Assembly (NCBI GenBank): GCA_023428135.1
Contig: JAEYZG010000017.1
Span: 1 to 64,000 of the forward strand
Source of the DNA: Bacteroidota bacterium
GTDB lineage: Bacteria; Bacteroidota; Bacteroidia; Cytophagales; Cytophagaceae
DNA length: 64,000 bases
Direction of reading: 5' to 3'
Below, piece after piece: positions 44,338 through 53,402 of the stretch. The notes beneath the pieces were generated by a model that was not told where the DNA came from, searched no databases, and saw nothing but the letters and a program-made list of their open reading frames with translations. The position numbers and the translations under genes are program-made. Each line of letters begins with the position of its first letter. Within the stretch, counting starts at the first letter, position 1.

Positions 44338-45345
44338 TCAGCCATTTATTTTTTGATCAATTGTTAGAATAATCTTTCCCTTTGCGTGATGGGATTCGCT
44401 TAACTGATGAGCTTCCTTTACCTTTTCTAATGGGAATGTACGATCTATAATTACTTTAATTAATCCTTTTTCAATTAATCCTCCGATCTCTGCCAGTTTG
44501 GCTCCATTGCCTATTGAATAATAAGCTATTGCATTTACATCCTGACGAGGAGATTTTTCAGCAGCTTCTACACCAACCGTTGAAACTAATATACCTCCGG
44601 CTTTAAGGACCTTTAGTGACCTTACCTGTGTATCGCCTCCGATAGTATCCAATACCACATCAATATTTTTAAGTTTGGCGCTGAAATCTTCATTTTTATA
44701 ATCTATGACCTGATCTGCACCTATACTTTTTACCATTTCTATATTTATTTTGGAGCAGGTTCCGATGACATGAGCGCCTGCGATTTTAGCTAACTGAACT
44801 GCAAATGTTCCTACACCTCCGGCTGCTCCATGTATTAATACTTTCTGATCTGCTCTTAAGTTAGCTTTATCAAATAGTCCTGTCCATGCGGTCTGTGCTG
44901 CGAGGGGGACACCGGCAGCTTCTATTATGGATATATTGGTTGGAACTAGCGCAACTGCATAGGAGGGGATTGCTATGTATTCAGCATAAGCTCCGTTTCT
45001 GGCAGCGCTTGGATTTGCATATATCTTGTCTCCCGGTTTAAATCTTGTTACCAGATCACCAACAGCAGTGACTGTTCCTGCCACATCCCAACCGAGAATT
45101 CCGGGATTATTATTTTGAAGGAAATCTGGTTTGTAGCCCTGCCTTATTTTCCAGTCTATTGGATTAATTCCAGCTGCCTGAACTTTAACTAATATTTCAT
45201 ACGGTTCTATCTCAGGAATTGCTACTTCTTCTTGCTGCAGAACATTGGCGTCTCCAAAATTATGTATTACAATGGCTTTCATTTTATCTGCCAAAGTTTT
45301 TGATTTGGTTCCTGTTCCTTCTGTTTGTTGTGGAGTTGGTTTCAT
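44338..45345 (-). CDS. NADP-dependent zinc-independent quinone oxidoreductase (MDR family)
   Basis: 335 residues from ATG 45345; a TTG three codons upstream keeps the same frame. MKAIVIHNFG at 45282 is the usual family start, so the first 21 residues may not be translated. GroES-like N-terminal domain: KVQAAGINPIDWKIRQG. Rossmann fold: VLIHGAAGGVGTFAVQLAKI. The catalytic-zinc ligands of alcohol dehydrogenases are absent, as in the quinone oxidoreductase branch. It reduces quinones or enones with NADPH. The substrate is unknown. Confidence 0.9.
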   Translation of the reverse strand: MKPTPQQTEGTGTKSKTLADKMKAIVIHNFGDANVLQQEEVAIPEIEPYEILVKVQAAGINPIDWKIRQGYKPDFLQNNNPGILGWDVAGTVTAVGDLVTRFKPGDKIYANPSAARNGAYAEYIAIPSYAVALVPTNISIIEAAGVPLAAQTAWTGLFDKANLRADQKVLIHGAAGGVGTFAVQLAKIAGAHVIGTCSKINIEMVKSIGADQVIDYKNEDFSAKLKNIDVVLDTIGGDTQVRSLKVLKAGGILVSTVGVEAAEKSPRQDVNAIAYYSIGNGAKLAEIGGLIEKGLIKVIIDRTFPLEKVKEAHQLSESHHAKGKIILTIDQKING

Positions 45346-45354
45346 TTCTTTCAA

Positions 45355-45748
45355 TTATAAATGGTGTATAATGATGGTCACATTTATTCGCTAAGCTTTT
45401 TACAATTTTATTCCTCAGCGATTAAGTAATGGAAATCAATGAAATTAAAATTTGTTTGAATGAATTTTTCTGAAAACTTTAAATCCTGGTATTAAGAATG
45501 ATTAGAAAAAATATGGTTATCTAAATTGTCAAGTTATTGCTGGAATTGAGGATATTCATTAGGATAATTAGTTGTTAATTATCCAGATTTACTATTGGCA
45601 AAAATTTCTGTATCAAGTTAAATAAGACTAAAGATATTAATATTTTCAGCAATGGATCCTAGAAGTTTGGTATGATCTGAAGTCTGGACGATAAATTGCT
45701 AAAGCGAACGAATGTCAAAGTTTACAAGTTTGTAAATTATTAGAAAGA
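45355..45748. other. Non-coding gap
   Basis: ~390 bases between two minus-strand genes. No gene, repeat or clear promoter was found. TTTACAAGTTTGTAAA at 45720-45735 is palindrome-like, and nothing else stands out. Confidence 0.4.
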
Positions 45749-45788
45749 AAAGGAGGTCAGTGCGACTTGCAATGACCTCCTTTTATTA
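45749..45788 (-). terminator. Terminator of the M6 protease gene
   Basis: AAAGGAGGTCA / TGACCTCCTTT, an 11-bp stem with a 13-base loop, followed by T-rich sequence on both strands. It lies 45 bases after the protease stop. Confidence 0.85.
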
Positions 45789-45833
45789 TTGCTCTACAAA
45801 TTATATTGCAAAAGGTTTTAGATAAATCTGAAA

Positions 45834-48485
45834 TTATTCTTTTACAACCTTTATAATTTCAGTGCCATTAGGTTTTATTAATTGTATGATGTATATCCCC
45901 TGAGGATATGAATCTCCGATAGTGTAATTACCATTTTTATCTTCTGGAGATATAGTTTCCATTAGCTTTCCTGAGATATCAAAAATCTTTATATGATCAA
46001 CATACTCATTGAACTTGATTTCTGCATTACTGGTAAAGGGATTCGGGCCAACAAAAAACAGTTGCTCCTCTTTATCTGCAATTACATTAGGGTTAAAGTT
46101 ATCAAATGATTCTCTTGCAATTGTAGGAGGAACACTGGAATTACTGAAGTATAAAGCGTATGCACCTGATTTTTCAACCAGTACAAGGTTAGTGCCATCC
46201 AGATTTACCCAATAAGAACCGGCCATATTGTTAAAGCCAATTGTTGAATTTATTGTGATTTCGGGGGAACTAGTATGCAGTCTGTAAGTACCATAATCCG
46301 GAATATTAGTGTACGCGCGTGGATTGTTACCAATTACTTCCATAGTGAACTGGTACAGTCCATTTGGATTGGACGTATTTCCCTGCCAGTTGAATACAGA
46401 GTTAAATACATGGCTAAGATTTGGACCGCCCGTACCCAATGTATGGATATATTGGTATTGTTTGAAACCAGTAGGGATAGCTGTAGTGGCCGGCACCTTG
46501 TATTTCGTGATTAAAGCTGTTGTTTTTTTGACGGTAATGTTATCAAAAATTACTTTTTTCTTTACTAAATCCGTAGCGGCAGAACTTGCGAGCCCAATGT
46601 AAACGTTTGCCCCCATAGATATAGTAGCAGATTTATGAAATGTCCAGGAGATACCATTGGTTGAGTAATAACCGGAAAATGTGTTCCCATTTCTTACAAG
46701 TTTTACCCAAATGGCAGAGCGGGCTGCCCATACATTACTGTTTTCGGAAGATCCTCCTGTTGATGTTCTGTGTTGAAATGCCGGTCCCTGAAAAGGAGTA
46801 ATAGCCATAAATGCATGTTTAGAATTGTCTGTAAGTGATTCTCTAATCATGACACCTGCTTTGGCCCATTCTGAGGTAGCATCCTGCTCGGCAATACGTG
46901 CTATAATTTCACCATTACCATTCATAGGCTGTGATTCAAAAATAAAATTATCTGTGTTATTCCAGATATCCCAGCCAAAGCTTTTAATATGAAAGGTATT
47001 GTTTTGAAAATAGACTTCTCCCTGAACATTAGTACCAAAGTCATTTTGTTGCCAAGGTTGCGGAGGATTGTAACTGACAGTTGATTTTTTAAAAGTTACA
47101 TGAACAGTTCTGTTGCCAGTGATATTGGTTAAGTTATAAGTCTGCGAATTAGTAACCGCAACATTATTCACCAGAATTTTGTCTATCTGATAGCCAATGT
47201 CTGGTGTAATCTGAAATTGCTGGCTTGCTCCGCTGTTGACCATGAGAGTTCCTGAAGGAGTTATTTTTCCATTTGCTCCTTTCGTAACGTTCACTGTGTA
47301 TGATTTTTTCTCAACAGTAAATGTCATGTTAGTCCCCTTAGCGCTTATATTTTTGATACTAAGACCAGTGAGACTGCCATCTTTCCATCGTGCAGCAGGA
47401 ACTGTAAAATCTGAAAACTCATTTTTACTTGTCGCATCAAATAAATCGTTTGCATCACCATAAGATCCGGAACTTAAATGATCCAGCCCATCGGCTTGAG
47501 TAAGTTTAACGGTGTAAGCATCACTTTTTACAGGCACTTTTAATCCGCCTTCTTCATCTACATACCAGATCCCTAAACCTTCGTCTGTATACTCAGTAAA
47601 TCTGCCTTGTTTCAGATAAGATTCAACAAGATAATATTCTCTTGGGTTATTGGGGTTAGTATATTTATAGGTTCTATTCAGATCATTTGAAGTAACTGTA
47701 AATGTAGTAGTCTGATTTACATTCAGACTTACAATATTTTGTATCCAGCCCTTTTTTAAACGCAATCCTGGGTTTGGAGGTACCGGATTAACTCTTCTAT
47801 TCCATCCTCCATATCCCATGAGGCAGTAGTGTCCTATATTCGTTATTCTTGACTCTCGCTGGTAATGCTCCGGCCAGCGAAAAGTTTGATGTCCTATTTC
47901 ATGTGCAATGGTTGCAAGAGACATTAAACCTTCGGAGTCTTCAGTAGTAGTGTTACCTCCGCCGGTGATATAAGCTGCGACACCATTGTTAAAAATTCTT
48001 ACATGGTTAGCAAGGCCAAAGGCAACACCTCTTAATGATTCGGTGCGTCTCCCTTCTACAATGACATTTACAGAATAAATTTCATTGGTTCCCGGACGTA
48101 AAGTCAATCCGGTAAAATTAGCATCTTTAATTTGTTGAAAGACTTCTGCAACCAGCTTGTCAAGCCCACCTCCTGAATATAATTCATAGTTTGCACGAGG
48201 CTGGCTTGCCCTTAGCCATCCTACAATTACAGAGGTGTAATTTAATTTCCCGTTGGATACATTCGACCAGTATTGACGGACAGAGCCATTAAAGCCAAAT
48301 CCACTATAACCCGTTGCCTGATTAAACATCGGCGTGAAATTTTCTCTGGGAGTAAAGCCAGGGTCGTCAGGAAAGTCGATTAAAATTGTTAAAGCATTGA
48401 TGTTTTCAGTTTGAGCAAAGCTGAACTGTACACTTTGCAACATGAATAGTAATAATAAAAAACGTTTAGAGATGAGTTTTTTCAT
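45834..48485 (-). CDS. Secreted M6-family metalloprotease with T9SS sorting domain
   Basis: 883 residues with a signal peptide (KRFLLLLFMLQSVQFSFA). Zinc site HEIGHQTFRWPEH has His195, Glu196 and His199, placing it in the M6/immune-inhibitor-A group. Next is an InlB/Flg-new type repeat (VNVTKGANGKITPSGTLMVN, ~395-470). A concanavalin-like DUF1349 domain follows (~480-650: GEIIARIAEQDATSEWAKAG, GVMIRESL). Then comes a beta-rich domain of unknown type (HTLGTGGPNLSHVF to SGAYALYFSN). The final ~80 residues (EEQLFFVGPNPFTSNAEIKF to PNGTEIIKVVKE) form a type A T9SS signal. It should act outside the cell on protein substrates, perhaps held on polysaccharide by its accessory domains. Confidence 0.9.
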   Translation of the reverse strand: MKKLISKRFLLLLFMLQSVQFSFAQTENINALTILIDFPDDPGFTPRENFTPMFNQATGYSGFGFNGSVRQYWSNVSNGKLNYTSVIVGWLRASQPRANYELYSGGGLDKLVAEVFQQIKDANFTGLTLRPGTNEIYSVNVIVEGRRTESLRGVAFGLANHVRIFNNGVAAYITGGGNTTTEDSEGLMSLATIAHEIGHQTFRWPEHYQRESRITNIGHYCLMGYGGWNRRVNPVPPNPGLRLKKGWIQNIVSLNVNQTTTFTVTSNDLNRTYKYTNPNNPREYYLVESYLKQGRFTEYTDEGLGIWYVDEEGGLKVPVKSDAYTVKLTQADGLDHLSSGSYGDANDLFDATSKNEFSDFTVPAARWKDGSLTGLSIKNISAKGTNMTFTVEKKSYTVNVTKGANGKITPSGTLMVNSGASQQFQITPDIGYQIDKILVNNVAVTNSQTYNLTNITGNRTVHVTFKKSTVSYNPPQPWQQNDFGTNVQGEVYFQNNTFHIKSFGWDIWNNTDNFIFESQPMNGNGEIIARIAEQDATSEWAKAGVMIRESLTDNSKHAFMAITPFQGPAFQHRTSTGGSSENSNVWAARSAIWVKLVRNGNTFSGYYSTNGISWTFHKSATISMGANVYIGLASSAATDLVKKKVIFDNITVKKTTALITKYKVPATTAIPTGFKQYQYIHTLGTGGPNLSHVFNSVFNWQGNTSNPNGLYQFTMEVIGNNPRAYTNIPDYGTYRLHTSSPEITINSTIGFNNMAGSYWVNLDGTNLVLVEKSGAYALYFSNSSVPPTIARESFDNFNPNVIADKEEQLFFVGPNPFTSNAEIKFNEYVDHIKIFDISGKLMETISPEDKNGNYTIGDSYPQGIYIIQLIKPNGTEIIKVVKE

Positions 48486-48951
48486 AAATGTAGTTTTATA
48501 GATTGAAAAAAAAATGTCTTGCTAATGTAAAGTGTTCATGGAAAGTGTGTTATAGTGTTTTATAAATATGGCTTTTGGTTTTATGAAAGCAGGTTTTCAA
48601 TAAAGGAAGGTTTGTTCATTTGTTTTAAAAATATAAAGTTTGAGTGTAATTTTTAATGGACTACCTATTGATGCTCAGTTATATTGCTTTATAAAAATAT
48701 GACATGATGCACTCTTTTTAAAGACTGCTTTTGTGAGGTTTATTCTATTGAGAGAATTATTGGAAACAGCGAAATTTTGTACTTGAGGGGGGAGTATTAA
48801 ATAGAGATCAGATATTGTATTTATACTTGCGATTATTGTTGGACTGATTCATGCAGGGCTTTAACCTGCATTATAAAGTTAGTAGCTTTATTAGTATAGT
48901 AACAATTGAAGAAAAAGAATTTTCTGTTACTTTATGGTATTGCGAAATGAC
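48486..48951. other. Non-coding gap
   Basis: 466 bases upstream of the protease gene. It is AT-rich, with no frame, repeat or consensus promoter that can be supported. Confidence 0.4.
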
Positions 48952-49560
48952 TCACTTCTTTTGCAAGCACCAAGTAGTCATACACCTTAGGTTCTGTACA
49001 TTTGTTGTTTTAATCGGTTCAAAAAGAATTCCATTTAGTCTGCAGGTATAATCCAACAGCGCTTTGTCATCAACAAGATACCTTACAGATCCATCCGGTA
49101 GAAGCCAGAGTCCTTTAGCGGTTTCTTTTACCAAATGTTCTATACCGATAGAAGAGGCAAGTCTTGCAAACAAGTAACCTCCTGGTTTTAGCACATTCCA
49201 CATAGAGTTTAACATCTGTTCGAAGTGATTTTGATCTTTCGCAAAATGTAGTACTGCACTACAGATGATGAGGTCGAAGAAGTCCTTGGAATAAGGAAGA
49301 TTTTCAGCAACGCCTATGTTAAAATGAGCAGAAGGCAAGCCGGGATTCAAGGCAGATGAAAGTTTCTGCACTCTGTTAATAGCTGAAGGATCCGGATCTA
49401 TTCCGTAAACATCAAATCCATTTCTCAAAAAATATATAAGGTTTCTGCCACTTCCACATCCCACGTCCAGAACGGTTTTGCAGTGATCAAAGCGGCCTTT
49501 TAGCAGTTGATCAAAAAGATAAATATCTATATCACCGAAATATTCTTTTATAGCATTCAT
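48952..49560 (-). CDS. Class I SAM-dependent methyltransferase
   Basis: 202 residues. Motif I is VLDVGCGSGRNLIYFL, the acidic loop is VYGIDPDPSAI, and motif IV/V is FDLIICSAVLHFAKD. It resembles tellurite-resistance/UbiE-type small-molecule methyltransferases, but the C-terminal substrate region (YLVDDKALLDYTCRLNGILF) is not diagnostic. It stands alone on its strand. Confidence 0.88.
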   Translation of the reverse strand: MNAIKEYFGDIDIYLFDQLLKGRFDHCKTVLDVGCGSGRNLIYFLRNGFDVYGIDPDPSAINRVQKLSSALNPGLPSAHFNIGVAENLPYSKDFFDLIICSAVLHFAKDQNHFEQMLNSMWNVLKPGGYLFARLASSIGIEHLVKETAKGLWLLPDGSVRYLVDDKALLDYTCRLNGILFEPIKTTNVQNLRCMTTWCLQKK

Positions 49561-49749
49561 AAAACAAAGGTTGACTCAAAGTATTAACCTAAAATTAAGC
49601 ATTTATCATTAAACCTCTGTTAATCATTTTAATCAACCACCTGAATAGATCTTCAAATTCTATGATTTACATCGGTTTTTGAAATTCTTAATCTCTGTTA
49701 AAGATACCAGAATCAACCTTATGTAGGGAGCAATCGGATCAAATTATTG

Positions 49750-50100
49750 TCAGTCAATTCGGGAAAATAAATAGAGCCACACTACCCTTGAGAACCTGAA
49801 GTTGAAGGGGGATAATAATATTATGACAAGTATAATCGCCCATAGATTGATCATATCAAACATGCCCGTGCCGAATAATCTGCAGATAAAATAAGTAATA
49901 AAGGCTTCGGCAGTTCCCAATGCATAGCTAACGTACATGGAGCCCCAGAAGTATCCTGGTTCTCTCATAAACCTCGCTTTGCAATGAGGACAATCATTGT
50001 TCATCTCTCCTGATCTATAACTGAAAAGGTTTGGATTTTTAAAAATCAGCCCTTCATGACAATAAGGACAACGATCTTTTAAGATATGAATAAGTGCCAT
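49750..50100 (-). CDS. DUF983 membrane protein
   Basis: 116 residues. Two CxxC pairs (RCPYCHEGLIF and DCPHCKARF) suggest a zinc ribbon. They are followed by GYFWGSMYVSYALGTAEAF and a second hydrophobic segment (LWAIILVIILLSPFNF). This is the usual DUF983 layout of N-terminal zinc knuckle plus two membrane helices. The function is unknown. It is divergent from an AraC regulator 111 bases away. Confidence 0.9.
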   Translation of the reverse strand: MALIHILKDRCPYCHEGLIFKNPNLFSYRSGEMNNDCPHCKARFMREPGYFWGSMYVSYALGTAEAFITYFICRLFGTGMFDMINLWAIILVIILLSPFNFRFSRVVWLYLFSRID

Positions 50101-50211
50101 AGTAGTAGTTGTTCTAATCTTTAATGCAAATCTATGGACATAAGTTCTTTAAATTGAGGTAAAAAGTATCCGTTAATAGGATTATCCGGACATTTTGGCT
50201 ATTTTTTCAGA

Positions 50212-51093
50212 ATGAAAAAAATACCGGTTTATGGCATCAGGGAGTTCTCAAAGGGAGGTAATGAAGTTTATTTTTATTCCAACGATTTGCCCAATCACTT
50301 GAGAACCCATCAGTTTATCAATAATCCGCACAGTCACAGTACCTATATCACCATTCTGTTTACCAATGGAAAGGGAGAGCATCAGATCGACTTTTCAAGT
50401 TATCCTGTGAAACCCGGTAGTGTATTTTTGCTCAACCCTGGACAGGTGCATTGTTGGAAGCTTTCCGAGCAGGCAGATGGTTTTGTATTCTTTCATACCA
50501 GAGAATTTTATGACAGTATTTTTACAAACAGAAAAATTACAGATTTCCCGTTTTTCTATTTGCAGCAAAATCACCCGGTAATATATCTGGATAAAAATGA
50601 AGTCGTTTCAGTGAGATCAAGATTTGAAGAGATTAATCAGGAGTTTAATGCCTCTAATTCATTCAAAACGGAGAAGCTTGGTTCTCTGATTGATTTACTA
50701 TATATAGAGCTTTCCAGGGTATATATCAGAGATGCTCATGATGAAAATAAAGAGACATCAACCAATTATTTTAAGGTGAAAAATCTTCAGAGGCTTATTG
50801 ATGAGCAATTCAGAAAACAAAAGTTGCCTCAGCAATTTGCGGACTTGATGAATATGAGTACAAGGCATCTTAACAGACTGACGAAAGAAGTTTTAAACAA
50901 GACTACGGGTGATCTGATTGCAGAAAGGATAATTCTGGAGGCAAAGCGTCTGCTGATTCACAATGATATACCTGTTGCCAATGTTGCAGACCAGTTAGGT
51001 TATGAAGATGTATCCTATTTCATCAGGGTATTTAAAAAGCATACAGGCCTCTCTCCAAAAGAGTTTCAAAAGAAAACAATTAAGCCATTTTAA
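50212..51093 (+). CDS. AraC-family transcriptional regulator
   Basis: 293 residues. An N-terminal cupin sensor (NNPHSHSTYITILFTNGKGE, PGSVFLLNPGQVHCW) is followed by the double helix-turn-helix: PQQFADLMNMSTRHLNRLTK and IPVANVADQLGYEDVSYF to GLSPKEFQK. The ligand is unknown. It may control the divergent DUF983 gene or the DUF2807 gene 138 bases downstream. Confidence 0.92.
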   Translation: MKKIPVYGIREFSKGGNEVYFYSNDLPNHLRTHQFINNPHSHSTYITILFTNGKGEHQIDFSSYPVKPGSVFLLNPGQVHCWKLSEQADGFVFFHTREFYDSIFTNRKITDFPFFYLQQNHPVIYLDKNEVVSVRSRFEEINQEFNASNSFKTEKLGSLIDLLYIELSRVYIRDAHDENKETSTNYFKVKNLQRLIDEQFRKQKLPQQFADLMNMSTRHLNRLTKEVLNKTTGDLIAERIILEAKRLLIHNDIPVANVADQLGYEDVSYFIRVFKKHTGLSPKEFQKKTIKPF

Positions 51094-51231
51094 GTATAGC
51101 GAATTTTTTTTTAAAATATTTTTATCGGGGATAGGGGGAGTTTCAATATTGATTGTCTTACTATCAGAATGAGCGGAAAGAGGTACCATTTCTGAGAGTT
51201 CTACATTAACAACATTCAATATTTAAACAAA

Positions 51232-51951
51232 ATGAAACTGATAAAATTAATTTTTCGCCTACTTATTATTTTATTATTTGTTCAATTCAGCGCTTCATGC
51301 AGTAAATGTAAGAAAGGCTCCGGAGATATTGCCAGTATAGAAAGAGGCGTGCCTCAGTTTAATGGTGTTGAACTCAACGGAAGTTTTGATGTACACATTA
51401 AAAAGGATTCTGTTCAAAAAGTAGTTATTACTGCAGACGACAATATTCTTCCTATCATTGAAACAGAAGTAGAACGTGGAATTCTTGAAATAGAAATTGA
51501 TGATGATGAATGTTTGAGGAAATCCAATAAAATAGACGTTTATATATCCATGCCAACGCTGAGAAAAGTGAGACTCAATGGCTCTGGTAAAGTGACTGGG
51601 GATGGGCAATTCACTGGTGATGAATTGGATGTCTCTATTAATGGGTCAGGAAATATTTCTCTGAATTTTAATGTGGCAAATCTGAAGAGCAAAATAGATG
51701 GATCTGGAAATATTACACTGTCAGGAACTTCAAATAATTCATCTCATGAAATTAATGGTTCCGGCAGAATCAATGCAAAAAATACAGAAAGCCAGAAAGT
51801 AAATGCTAAAGTTAACGGATCTGGAAATATATCCGTGAATGCAATTCAGACCCTGAAAGTTAATATCTCGGGTAGCGGTGGGGTAGGATATTCGGGAAAT
51901 CCTGTCACAGATGTTTCCATATCTGGTTCCGGAAAAGTGTTTAAGGAATAA
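51232..51951 (+). CDS. DUF2807 (head-GIN) lipoprotein
   Basis: 239 residues. Signal peptide with lipobox (LLFVQFSASC, Cys23). The mature part starts RGVPQFNGVELNGSFDVHI, the DUF2807 head. It then repeats NGSG(K/N)I every ~20 residues: LNGSGKVTG, INGSGNISL, IDGSGNITL, INGSGRINA, VNGSGNISV and ISGSGKVF. This is a short beta-helix. It is probably outer-membrane anchored. The family is common in Bacteroidota; its role is unknown. Confidence 0.9.
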   Translation: MKLIKLIFRLLIILLFVQFSASCSKCKKGSGDIASIERGVPQFNGVELNGSFDVHIKKDSVQKVVITADDNILPIIETEVERGILEIEIDDDECLRKSNKIDVYISMPTLRKVRLNGSGKVTGDGQFTGDELDVSINGSGNISLNFNVANLKSKIDGSGNITLSGTSNNSSHEINGSGRINAKNTESQKVNAKVNGSGNISVNAIQTLKVNISGSGGVGYSGNPVTDVSISGSGKVFKE

Positions 51952-52061
51952 GTATTTATATTTTTAATCCTGAATGATAACAGAAAATGATTGGTTTTCT
52001 ATTGACAAGCTGTATATTCGTGGCAACAAATTTTGTCCACCAAACAACCTACAACACATTC

Positions 52062-52901
52062 ATGAAAAAACTTTCATTATCAGCATTATTCTTCTTTGCT
52101 GTTTCGGCCATGACTATTTGTTATGCACAGATCAATGCCCCAAAACCAAGTCCACTTTCAACTGTAACTCAAAAAGTTGGTTTGGCTGATGTTTCTGTTA
52201 CCTATTCAAGACCAAGTGCTAAAGGTCGTAAAGTATTCGGTGACCTTGTAGCATTTGATAAAATCTGGAGAACAGGAGCAAACGAAACTACTAAAGTAAG
52301 TTTCTCTGATACAATATCAGTAGAGGGAACGAAGCTTGCTCCGGGTGAATATGCACTTTATACTATTCCTGGAACTTCTGAATGGACAGTATTATTCGGT
52401 AAAAATACAAAAGTACAGGCAGGTGATTTTAAAGAAAGCGATGCAGCTGCAAAATTCAAAGTGAAGTCTGAAAAGACATGTGCTCCTGTTGAATCTTTCA
52501 CAATCGAATTTACTGATTTAACAGCTACTACAGCAAACATTAAGATAAGCTGGGAAACTACAAGCGTCAAATTTAAAATTGAAAATGATGTTGATGCTAA
52601 AGTAATGGCTGATATCAAAATGAAGACTGACAATGTATTTACTTACTTTCAGGCTGCAGGTTATTACTATGAAACCAACAGAGATATGAAACAAGCTCTG
52701 GAGTGGATTAATAAAGCAGTAGAAAAAAATCCTGCATTTTATATCCTTCACCTGAAAGCAAAAATACAAGTGAAACTTAATGACTGCAAAGGCGCTGTTG
52801 AAACTGCTACCAAATCTCTTGATGCTGCTAAAGCTGCTAAAAATGATGATTATGTGAAGCTGAATGAGAAGCTGATCTCTGAGTGCAAAGGCAAAAAATA
52901 A
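52062..52901 (+). CDS. DUF2911 secreted protein with TPR-like tail
   Basis: 279 residues from ATG 52062, which gives a proper signal peptide (KKLSLSALFFFAVSAMTICY); the upstream ATG at 51987 does not. The DUF2911 domain has VSVTYSRPSAKGRKVFG, KIWRTGANETTKVSFS and LAPGEYALYTIPG. The last ~85 residues are helical repeats of TPR type (YYYETNRDMKQALEWINKAV, NPAFYILHLKAKIQVKL). The periplasmic role is unknown. The final 215 bases and the terminator are duplicated immediately downstream. Confidence 0.9.
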   Translation: MKKLSLSALFFFAVSAMTICYAQINAPKPSPLSTVTQKVGLADVSVTYSRPSAKGRKVFGDLVAFDKIWRTGANETTKVSFSDTISVEGTKLAPGEYALYTIPGTSEWTVLFGKNTKVQAGDFKESDAAAKFKVKSEKTCAPVESFTIEFTDLTATTANIKISWETTSVKFKIENDVDAKVMADIKMKTDNVFTYFQAAGYYYETNRDMKQALEWINKAVEKNPAFYILHLKAKIQVKLNDCKGAVETATKSLDAAKAAKNDDYVKLNEKLISECKGKK

Positions 52902-52929
52902 TATTCGTAAATAGTGTTTAATTAATTTT

Positions 52930-52965
52930 GAGAGTCGGTGTTAATACATCGACTCTCTTTTTATT
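52930..52965 (+). terminator. Terminator of DUF2911 gene, copy 1
   Basis: GAGAGTCGGTG / CATCGACTCTC with a short loop, followed by seven to eight T. Confidence 0.9.
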
Positions 52966-52966
52966 T

Positions 52967-53122
52967 CTAAGTTTCCGTCTGTTCTCTACCAGTCAAAATT
53001 AACTGCACTATGTATCCTGCAACGATCACTATTATTGGGCCAATGAGATTGTACCATAAAAAACAATGTCTGAATAGAAATACAGCAGGAATATAGAGAT
53101 CTGAGCTATTAATGCAGCAATA
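52967..53122 (-). pseudogene. Duplicated 3' fragment of the symporter gene
   Basis: Translation gives FLWYNLIGPIIVIVAGYIVQ, then LILTGREQTET. The intact symporter ends with the same region followed by LFLSGKEQTEI. A one-base deletion near 53062 breaks the frame upstream of this. It has no start codon of its own and is a non-functional remnant. Confidence 0.85.
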
Positions 53123-53337
53123 GAAACAAGCTCTTGAGTGGGTTAATAAAAGCGGCAGAAAAGAATCCGGTTTTCTACATTCTTCACCTGAAAGCAAAAA
53201 TAAAAGTGAAACTTAATGACTGCAAAGGTGCAATAGAAACTGCAACCATATCTCTTTATGCTGCTAAGGCTGCTAAAAATGATGATTATGTGAAGGTGAA
53301 TGAGAAGCTAATCTCTGAGTGCAAAGGCAAAAAATAA
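53123..53337 (+). pseudogene. Duplicated 3' fragment of the DUF2911 gene
   Basis: It encodes KNPVFYILHLKAKIKVKL and ends NEKLISECKGKK like the intact copy. An inserted base near 53150 shifts the frame relative to the parent. No signal peptide or ribosome site precedes it. A chance ATG at 53134 opens 67 codons, but expression is unlikely. Confidence 0.85.
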
Positions 53338-53364
53338 TATTCATAAATAGTATTAATTAAAAAA

Positions 53365-53398
53365 GAGAGTCGGTGTTCATACATCGACTCTCTTTTTT
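53365..53398 (+). terminator. Terminator, duplicated copy
   Basis: GAGAGTCGGTG / CATCGACTCTC followed by six T. It is the same hairpin as at 52930 and may also serve the convergent symporter gene. Confidence 0.85.
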
Positions 53399-53402
53399 AT
53401 AT

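Noticed and set aside
53134..53337. A separate 67-residue gene
   Set aside because: It is the duplicated tail of the DUF2911 gene, without signal peptide or ribosome site and with a frameshift near its beginning.
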